This document shows, one piece after another, positions 4,139 through 9,413 of a DNA stretch of 9,413 nt. The notes beneath the pieces were generated by a model. The model saw only the letters and a program-made list of their open reading frames with translations. It was not told the DNA's origin and searched no databases. The stretch is from positions 1 through 9,413 of the forward strand of contig CATEMS010000047.1 in the NCBI GenBank assembly GCA_949507465.1. The letters are read 5' to 3'. This DNA comes from Flavobacteriaceae bacterium. GTDB lineage: Bacteria; Bacteroidota; Bacteroidia; Flavobacteriales; Flavobacteriaceae. Every line of letters starts with the position of its first letter. Position 1 is the stretch's first letter. The translations under genes and the position numbers were made by a program.

Positions 4139-5965
4139 CTAAGCTAAAGATTGCATCTCAACAAGACTGTAATACATACCTTTGTTTGCTAACAGCTCTG
4201 TGTGTTTTCCTTGCTCTACAATACACCCTTTATTTAGTACGACAATTGTATCTGCGTTTTGAATGGTAGAGAGTCTATGGGCTATGACAATAGAGGTTCT
4301 GTTTTTCATCATGTTTTCTAAGGCATTTTGAACCAAACGTTCACTCTCAGTATCTAGGGCAGAGGTGGCCTCATCTAGAATCATAATGGGCGGGTTTTTT
4401 AGTACAGCCCTGGCAATACTCAGGCGTTGTTTTTGCCCACCACTTAATTTATTTCCACTATCACCAATATTGGTGTCAATACCTTTGGGTAATTCTTTTA
4501 CAAATTCCCAGGCATTTGCAACTTTCAGTGCCGCTATTATTTCTTTATCTGTGGCATCCTCTTTTCCAATGAGTAGGTTTTCCCGTATGGTATCGTTAAA
4601 TAAAATAGAATCTTGTGTGACAAGCCCAAGTAACCCTCTTAAAGAGTTTTGAGTCATATCTTTAACATCGATACCATCTATTGTTATAGCTCCTTGGCTC
4701 ACATCGTAAAAGCGTGTTACCAGATTTGCTATGGTACTTTTCCCACTACCACTTTGACCCACTAATGCTACTGTGTGCCCTTTAGGAATCTCCAGAGAAA
4801 AGTCTTGTAATACATTTTCTTGTTCATATTTAAAGTATATGTTGTCTATACGTACGGTATTTGTAAACTTGTTTTTTACCACTGCATCGGGCTTATCTTT
4901 AATGCTGGAGGTTGTTTCAAGTATATCAAGTACTCGCTCTGCAGCTGCATTACCTCTTTTTATACTATAACTAGCTTTACTTATAGCCTTAGCAGGGGTA
5001 AGGATATTATATGCTAGCCCCATATATACAATAAATGCCTCTGCTGGGAGGGTTTTATCTACAAGCACCATTGATCCTCCATACCAAAGTAATATAGATA
5101 TGACTGCAATACCCAAAAATTCACTGGTTGGGGAGGCTAGGTTTTGTCTATTCAATAAGGTATTTGAAGATTTAAAAAAGCGCATGGTAGAATCCTCAAA
5201 TCTTTTTGAGAATATTTTTTGGGCATTGAACCCTTTAATAATTTTTAAACCTCCAAGGGTTTCTTCTAGAAGAGATAAAAAATAACCTTGTTCTTTTTGT
5301 ACTTTATCGCTATGACTCTTTAAAGACTTTCCAATTTTTGAAATCAGAAAACCAGAAACAGGAATAAAAATAAAAACAAAAAGTGTAAGTTGAGGACTAA
5401 TGGCAAGCATGGCAATAATGGTAAATAAAATCATTAAAGGTTCCCTTACAATTAGTTCTAAAATAGATAAAAAAGAGTGTTGTACCTCAAGAACATCATT
5501 GGTGATTCTGGCAATGGTATCTCCTTTTCTTTTTTCTGAGTAGTGGGATATAGGCAAGGCTACTGTCTTCCGGTATAGGTCATTACGTAGATCTTTTAAC
5601 ACTCCATTGCGTAAAAAAGTAATAAAATACATTGCTAAATAGCCAAATAAATTTTTCAATAAAAAAGTGGCTATCACACAAGAGATCATAATGGTAAGAG
5701 CGCTCATCTCTCCAGAGTTCTCAATTTGTTGTGTGATGTAATAATTTGAAAACTGTTCAAAATAATCTCCAATTTTGGTTATGCCTAAGTAGGTTGGTTT
5801 TACCCATACTTTTTCTCCATTTCCAAATAATACCTTCAACATAGGCATTAAGGAGACAAAAGCTAGTGTTCCAAAAAAAGCATAGAAAACGTTTGCAATG
5901 ATATTTAACACTGCATACTTTTTGTAAGGCCTCGCGTAGTCTAGTATTTTTTTGAAATAATTCAT
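4139..5965 (-). CDS. MsbA-like ABC exporter (fused membrane and ATPase half-transporter)
   Basis: A 608-residue half-transporter that would work as a homodimer in the inner membrane, using ATP to export a lipid, lipid-linked glycan or drug. The membrane domain fills about 15-330 with six expected helices; clear hydrophobic segments lie near 18-42, 88-117, 170-207 and 282-325. The ATPase domain follows: Walker A GQSGSGKST (403-411, Lys409), Q-loop Gln451 in VTQDS, signature LSGGQ (507-511), Walker B IMILDE (527-532, catalytic Glu532), D-loop SALD (535-538) and switch His563. All key residues are present, so it should be active. Its ATG is 4 bases from the stop of the upstream phosphohexomutase, indicating one transcript. 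The MsbA (lipid A flippase) family fits by length and layout, and the sugar-enzyme neighbours favour an envelope lipid substrate, but the true substrate cannot be read from sequence. Confidence 0.92.
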   Translation of the reverse strand: MNYFKKILDYARPYKKYAVLNIIANVFYAFFGTLAFVSLMPMLKVLFGNGEKVWVKPTYLGITKIGDYFEQFSNYYITQQIENSGEMSALTIMISCVIATFLLKNLFGYLAMYFITFLRNGVLKDLRNDLYRKTVALPISHYSEKRKGDTIARITNDVLEVQHSFLSILELIVREPLMILFTIIAMLAISPQLTLFVFIFIPVSGFLISKIGKSLKSHSDKVQKEQGYFLSLLEETLGGLKIIKGFNAQKIFSKRFEDSTMRFFKSSNTLLNRQNLASPTSEFLGIAVISILLWYGGSMVLVDKTLPAEAFIVYMGLAYNILTPAKAISKASYSIKRGNAAAERVLDILETTSSIKDKPDAVVKNKFTNTVRIDNIYFKYEQENVLQDFSLEIPKGHTVALVGQSGSGKSTIANLVTRFYDVSQGAITIDGIDVKDMTQNSLRGLLGLVTQDSILFNDTIRENLLIGKEDATDKEIIAALKVANAWEFVKELPKGIDTNIGDSGNKLSGGQKQRLSIARAVLKNPPIMILDEATSALDTESERLVQNALENMMKNRTSIVIAHRLSTIQNADTIVVLNKGCIVEQGKHTELLANKGMYYSLVEMQSLA

Positions 5966-5969
5966 TGGC

Positions 5970-7685
5970 TTATGCTATTTGTAAGTCATCACAAATAGCA
6001 TGTATTTTATTTTTCAGTAATTGTGAAATGTTAGCTTGTTGCTTATCTTGGACACTGATGTAAAATTTAATTTTGGGTTCTGTACCACTGGGTCTAGCTG
6101 CAATTTTACTTCCATCTTGGGTGTAATATATCAATACATTACTCTTCGGAATATCTAAGGTGTCACAGGTGTCATTTATGAGGTCCATTTTTTTACTAGA
6201 ATTGTAATCTTCTATGGCTATCACAGTGCTACCTGCAATCTCTTTTGGAGGGTTTGTCCTCATTTCTTTCATGATTTGCTCAATCTCTTGGGCGCCTTTT
6301 TTTCCTTTTTTTACCAGTGAGACAAGATGTTCTTTGTAATATCCAACTTCTTTGTAGATTGTGTCTAGATATTCAAATAGGGTGCAAGATGCTGCTTTTT
6401 GTTGTGCAGCAATCTCACAAGCTAATAAACTTGCGGTCACTGCATCTTTATCCCTTACAAAGTCTCCCACCATAAAACCAAAACTCTCTTCTCCACCACC
6501 AATAAATTCTAGCGCTGGAAAATCTTCTACCATCTTGGCAATCCACTTAAATCCTGTAAGTCCTTCTTTATAAATCACATTAAATTTCTGTGCAATCTTA
6601 GCCATCATTGGTGTAGAAACAATTGTAGAGGCCACAAATTGATTTCCTGTAATCTTGCCAGCCTTTTTCCATTGTTCTAATAAAAAATAGGTTTTGATGG
6701 CCATGGCTTGATTCCCGTTAATGATTTCCATAATGCCTTGGCTATTTCTTACAGCAATTCCTAATCTGTCACAATCTGGATCTGTACCTATAACTATATC
6801 TGCATGTGTTTGCTGTGCAATCTCTATAGCCATTTTAAGGGCTTCTGGCTCTTCTGGATTTGGAGAGACCACCGTAGGGAAATCTCCATCGGGTTGTGCC
6901 TGCTGGGCTACCACATGCACATTTGTGTAGCCTGCCTCCTCCAATACCCTTGGTATCATGGTAATTGAGGTACCATGCAAGGATGTAAAAACAATTTTCA
7001 GCTCTTTTTTAGCACTATCTGGAGTATTGTAACTTCCGTTTTTAATTGAGGCCTTTGCAAAGGCATCATCTACCTGTTTGTCTATTACTGTTATTAATTC
7101 TTGAGCGGCATCAAAGCGAATGTCATTGTATTGTAATGCATTGATTTGTTTTATTATTTGGGTGTCTTGTGGGGGCACTAGCTGGCCTCCATCTTGCCAA
7201 TATACTTTATACCCGTTGTACTCAGGGGGATTATGAGAGGCAGTGAGCACTATACCACAATGACAGTCTAGGTGTTTTACAGCAAAGGATAATTCTGGGG
7301 TAGGGCGCAGGTCACTAAATAAAAACACTTGGATGCCATTGGCAGAAAAAACATTGGCAACAATCTGTGCTAGTTCTTTTGAGTTATGTCTGCAATCAAA
7401 AGCAATGGCTACCTTTAGTTGTTCACCAGGAAAACATTCTTTGAGATAATAGCTAATTCCTTGGGTGTTTTTACCAAGTGTATACTTGTTTATTCTGTTA
7501 TCTCCAATACCCATAACACCTCGCATGCCACCGGTGCCAAAAGCTAAGTTTTTGTAAAAAGCATCTTCTAAGGCTTCTGGATCATTGGCTATGAGTTGCT
7601 TTATGTTGTTTTGTGTAATTGAATCAAAAGTAGGAGTAAGCCATACGTTTACTCGTTCCAACAGGCTAGGGTCAATGTTGTTCAT
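5970..7685 (-). CDS. Phosphoglucomutase/phosphomannomutase (alpha-D-phosphohexomutase family)
   Basis: A 571-residue cytoplasmic enzyme that interconverts sugar 1-phosphates and 6-phosphates through a phosphoserine, feeding UDP- or GDP-sugar synthesis and glycogen use. All four active-site loops are visible. The catalytic loop is TASHNP (148-153) with Ser150 the phosphorylated residue. The metal loop DPDCDR (302-307) has Asp302, Asp304 and Asp306 to hold magnesium. The sugar-binding loop is GGGEESFG (396-403), and the phosphate-binding loop is RPSGTEPKIK (531-540). Length and the N-terminal FGTGGMRGVMG block (49-59) resemble the PgcA/PGM2-like branch of about 570-600 residues, not the shorter bacterial PMM/PGM form. 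Glucose versus mannose preference cannot be decided. It is the first gene of a pair with the ABC exporter. Confidence 0.94.
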   Translation of the reverse strand: MNNIDPSLLERVNVWLTPTFDSITQNNIKQLIANDPEALEDAFYKNLAFGTGGMRGVMGIGDNRINKYTLGKNTQGISYYLKECFPGEQLKVAIAFDCRHNSKELAQIVANVFSANGIQVFLFSDLRPTPELSFAVKHLDCHCGIVLTASHNPPEYNGYKVYWQDGGQLVPPQDTQIIKQINALQYNDIRFDAAQELITVIDKQVDDAFAKASIKNGSYNTPDSAKKELKIVFTSLHGTSITMIPRVLEEAGYTNVHVVAQQAQPDGDFPTVVSPNPEEPEALKMAIEIAQQTHADIVIGTDPDCDRLGIAVRNSQGIMEIINGNQAMAIKTYFLLEQWKKAGKITGNQFVASTIVSTPMMAKIAQKFNVIYKEGLTGFKWIAKMVEDFPALEFIGGGEESFGFMVGDFVRDKDAVTASLLACEIAAQQKAASCTLFEYLDTIYKEVGYYKEHLVSLVKKGKKGAQEIEQIMKEMRTNPPKEIAGSTVIAIEDYNSSKKMDLINDTCDTLDIPKSNVLIYYTQDGSKIAARPSGTEPKIKFYISVQDKQQANISQLLKNKIHAICDDLQIA

Positions 7686-7702
7686 TAGGGTTTATTTACA
7701 TG

Positions 7703-7710
7703 CAAAAATA
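7703..7710 (-). promoter_or_regulatory. Candidate -7 promoter element before the phosphohexomutase gene
   Basis: TATTTTTG on the minus strand matches TAnnTTTG and lies 17 bases before the ATG, giving a very short leader of about 10 bases. No TTG at a proper upstream distance was found. The 105-base gap to the glycosyltransferase gene also shows no clear terminator, so read-through from that operon is a second possibility. Confidence 0.35.
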
Positions 7711-7790
7711 GCTAATTTTACGGCAGTTCTTAACTGAGTTTTTACAAATTTTAAAGATTGAAATTTAGGGTTTGATCAAGATCTGCCTAC

Positions 7791-8732
7791 CTATAACGTG
7801 TTTTTGATGGTATAGTTGTTGTTTTCTTTTTTTGATCTCAAGAGTAGTTCGCCTAAAAATCCAGCCAAAAATAATTGTGACCCAATAATCATGGCAGTTA
7901 AAGCAATATAAAATTGAGGTCTTTCTGTAATAAGCCTGCCTGTTGGATTGATAAATAATTTATCTACCCCAAGATAAAAGGCAAATAAAAATCCAATAGT
8001 TAACATTACAGCACCTAAGGCTCCAAATAAGTGCATGGGTCTTTTCCCAAATCTTGAGAAAAACCAAATAGTAATAAGGTCCAAAAACCCATGGATAAAG
8101 CGCTCTGCACCAAATTTTGTGCTTCCATACTTTCGTGGCTGGTGTAAAACTATTTTTTCTCCAATGTTTGTATACCCTGCGTTACTTGCCAGCACAGGAA
8201 TATACCGATGCATTTCACCAGTTACCTCAATGTTTTTAATAACGTTTTTATTATAGGCTTTAAGCCCGCAATTAAAATCATTTAATTGAACCCCAGATGT
8301 TTTTCTTGCTGCCCAATTAAATATTTTAGAAGGAAAATTTTTAAATATTTTAGAATCATACCTCACTTTTTTCCATCCAGACACCAAATCAAACCCTTGA
8401 TTTAAAATCATGTCATACAGCTGAGGTATTTCCTCAGGGCTATCCTGTAAGTCTGCATCCATGGTTATTACTACCTCTCCAGTGGCCATGGCAAAGCCTG
8501 CATGTAAAGCCTGAGACTTCCCAAAATTTCTTAAAAACTGAATGGCTTTTATCTGTGTATGCTCTTTGTGCAATGAATCTATAACAGCCCATGAGTTATC
8601 TATCGAGCCGTCATCAATGAAGATGACCTCATAGCTAAGGTCATTGGTTTGCATCACTTTTGCAATCCAATGGTATAGTTCTTTTATAGATTTCTCTTCA
8701 TTTAAAAGAGGTATGACTACAGATATATTCAT
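7791..8732 (-). CDS. Family 2 glycosyltransferase, membrane-anchored (DPM1/GtrB/ArnC-like)
   Basis: A 313-residue inner-membrane enzyme that would move a sugar from a nucleotide donor to a polyprenyl phosphate or related lipid on the cytoplasmic face. The GT-A domain covers about 1-225: VVIPLLNEE (5-13), IDDGS (39-43), the metal-binding DAD (92-94) followed by LQD, the block DFNCGLKAYN (152-161) and HQPRKYGSTKFG (197-208), a form of the R-x-x-G-x-S-K/T motif near the acceptor site. Two C-terminal membrane helices lie at about 233-257 and 274-298, as in GtrB and ArnC types, with a basic tail. It starts 3 bases after the DUF4199 gene's stop, so the two are co-transcribed. The sugar and lipid are not determined. 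Its lipid-linked product could be passed to the nearby ABC exporter, but that is inference. Confidence 0.92.
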   Translation of the reverse strand: MNISVVIPLLNEEKSIKELYHWIAKVMQTNDLSYEVIFIDDGSIDNSWAVIDSLHKEHTQIKAIQFLRNFGKSQALHAGFAMATGEVVITMDADLQDSPEEIPQLYDMILNQGFDLVSGWKKVRYDSKIFKNFPSKIFNWAARKTSGVQLNDFNCGLKAYNKNVIKNIEVTGEMHRYIPVLASNAGYTNIGEKIVLHQPRKYGSTKFGAERFIHGFLDLITIWFFSRFGKRPMHLFGALGAVMLTIGFLFAFYLGVDKLFINPTGRLITERPQFYIALTAMIIGSQLFLAGFLGELLLRSKKENNNYTIKNTL

Positions 8733-8735
8733 AGC

Positions 8736-9278
8736 TTAGTCTACAGCGTTTGGATCTGTTTTTTTGAATATTAAACCAACAAGTAATCCAATAACAGCCT
8801 GGACAACAACTCCAGATGCATATGATTTTGCTTGATTAATCATTGAAAAATTATCAACTTGCTCAAGCTCACTTAAAGTTTCATCTATGACCTCTTGTGG
8901 GGTATTGAATCGCTCCATGAACTCTCTGGTCATTTCAACACTTTGTTCGTTTAAATAGGAGGCAAGTTCTGTGTCTATTACAGTAAATATTAAAATACCC
9001 ACCATGGTGCTTATGGCTAAACCAACCGCTGTGGCAATAAAGTATGCTGTGAAGGCTTCTTTAAAACTCATAAAGCCACCCAGCAGATCTTTTGCTTTTG
9101 CAGTGGCAAAAATACCAGTACCAATGACAACTAAAATGGTTACTACACCAATCCAAACAGAGAGAAATAACTCTTGGTTTAAAGCATATATTAGCGTGGT
9201 AGAGGTGGCGAGAATTCCTCCCAATATGAGACCATATTGAATTGAACTATCTTTTGGAGTAGGGTTTGAATCTTTCAT
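8736..9278 (-). CDS. DUF4199 family integral membrane protein
   Basis: A 180-residue membrane protein of a family common in Bacteroidetes and of unknown function. It has four hydrophobic segments at about 14-32, 37-58, 73-100 and 154-172. Between the second and third lies the conserved-looking block GGFMSFKEAF (68-76 region). Between the third and fourth is a long charged, Glu-rich segment (about 103-150), probably helical. No signal peptide, enzyme motif or binding site is visible. Genes of this family often sit next to a family 2 glycosyltransferase in Flavobacteria (from general knowledge), and here it is the first gene of a pair with one, 3 bases apart. A helper or regulator of lipid-linked sugar transfer is a reasonable guess but nothing in the protein itself shows this. 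Confidence 0.85.
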   Translation of the reverse strand: MKDSNPTPKDSSIQYGLILGGILATSTTLIYALNQELFLSVWIGVVTILVVIGTGIFATAKAKDLLGGFMSFKEAFTAYFIATAVGLAISTMVGILIFTVIDTELASYLNEQSVEMTREFMERFNTPQEVIDETLSELEQVDNFSMINQAKSYASGVVVQAVIGLLVGLIFKKTDPNAVD

Positions 9279-9309
9279 TTGTATTATTTTTTGTTTTTAT
9301 GTTAGTAAA

Positions 9310-9337
9310 CAAATGTAGTGAAATGTTACAAAACAAA
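9310..9337 (-). promoter_or_regulatory. Promoter for the DUF4199-glycosyltransferase operon
   Basis: On the minus strand, TTTG (9337-9334) is followed after 16 bases by TACATTTG (9317-9310), a full TAnnTTTG match. The spacer is slightly short. The start would be near 9304, giving a leader of about 26 bases before the ATG at 9278. Confidence 0.55.
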
Positions 9338-9358
9338 CGCTTTGGTTTCCAAGAGTAG

Positions 9359-9372
9359 GCTTGTAAACAAGC
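9359..9372. repeat. Perfect 14-base palindrome-like site upstream of the promoter
   Basis: GCTTGT-AA-ACAAGC is a perfect 6+2+6 inverted repeat about 22 bases upstream of the TTTG box of the DUF4199 operon promoter. The core GTAAACAA (9363-9370) recurs at 9305-9312, overlapping the -7 box. It could be a regulator site, or on the plus strand a weak terminator of a gene outside the window; the T-rich run TTATTTTTTA starts only after a gap of three bases. Confidence 0.3.
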
Positions 9373-9413
9373 ACCTTATTTTTTACATCAGAAAAAAAAA
9401 TCACGCTGAGTAA

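Noticed and set aside
7724..7743. Small hairpin CAGTT-CTT-AACTG followed by a T-run
   Set aside because: The T-run is on the plus strand, where no gene precedes it; for the minus-strand glycosyltransferase operon it lacks a U-tract and the stem is only 5 bp.
1..9413. CRISPR arrays, insertion sequences, tRNA or rRNA genes, phage or defence modules
   Set aside because: No regularly spaced repeats, transposase or integrase motifs, tRNA-like folds or rRNA sequence were seen; all large frames are explained by housekeeping, secretion or envelope genes.

Overview
The window looks like chromosomal DNA of a marine-type member of the Bacteroidetes, most likely Flavobacteriaceae. The evidence is its AT-rich composition, two proteins ending in type IX secretion (T9SS) sorting domains, a DUF4199 membrane protein, and promoter cores of the Bacteroidetes form TTG-N16-20-TAnnTTTG in place of the usual -35/-10 boxes. 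The genus cannot be fixed from the sequence.

Layout. (1) 1-308: the 3' end of a plus-strand gene encoding a T9SS-sorted protein, then a strong two-way terminator. (2) 309-2566, minus strand: an operon of an RsmB/NOP-type rRNA cytosine-5 methyltransferase followed by a secreted endonuclease I with a T9SS tail, coupled by a TAATG stop/start overlap. Its leader holds a promoter core, a small hairpin and a possible 7-codon mini-ORF. (3) 2663-3712, plus strand: a predicted lipoprotein with four Asp-box (BNR) repeats. (4) 3713-4138: 426 bases with no convincing protein gene but dense structure. (5) 4139-7685, minus strand: an MsbA-like ABC exporter and a phosphohexomutase, 4 bases apart. (6) 7791-9278, minus strand: a membrane-anchored family 2 glycosyltransferase and a DUF4199 protein, 3 bases apart. 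(7) 9279-9413: the promoter region of that last operon.

The most notable part is region 4. It carries two tandem copies, offset by about 233 bases, of what looks like an undescribed (or at least unrecognised by me) small-RNA gene. Each copy has paired GATAAA boxes, a TTG-N19/20-TATATTTG promoter, exactly 30 bases of leader, a hairpin showing an 11-base loop GTGCCYCAART, and an intrinsic terminator. The loops match at 9 of 11 positions. The stem arms are almost wholly different in sequence but still pair, which is what selection on RNA structure produces. One terminator loop of copy 1 is complementary to the conserved loop of copy 2, so the two RNAs might also interact.

How the genes fit together. 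The phosphohexomutase (sugar-phosphate supply), glycosyltransferase (sugar transfer to a lipid carrier), ABC exporter (lipid or lipid-linked export) and DUF4199 membrane protein form two adjacent same-strand pairs that are compatible with cell-envelope work. The methyltransferase serves ribosome maturation, and the nuclease with its T9SS tail acts outside the cell.
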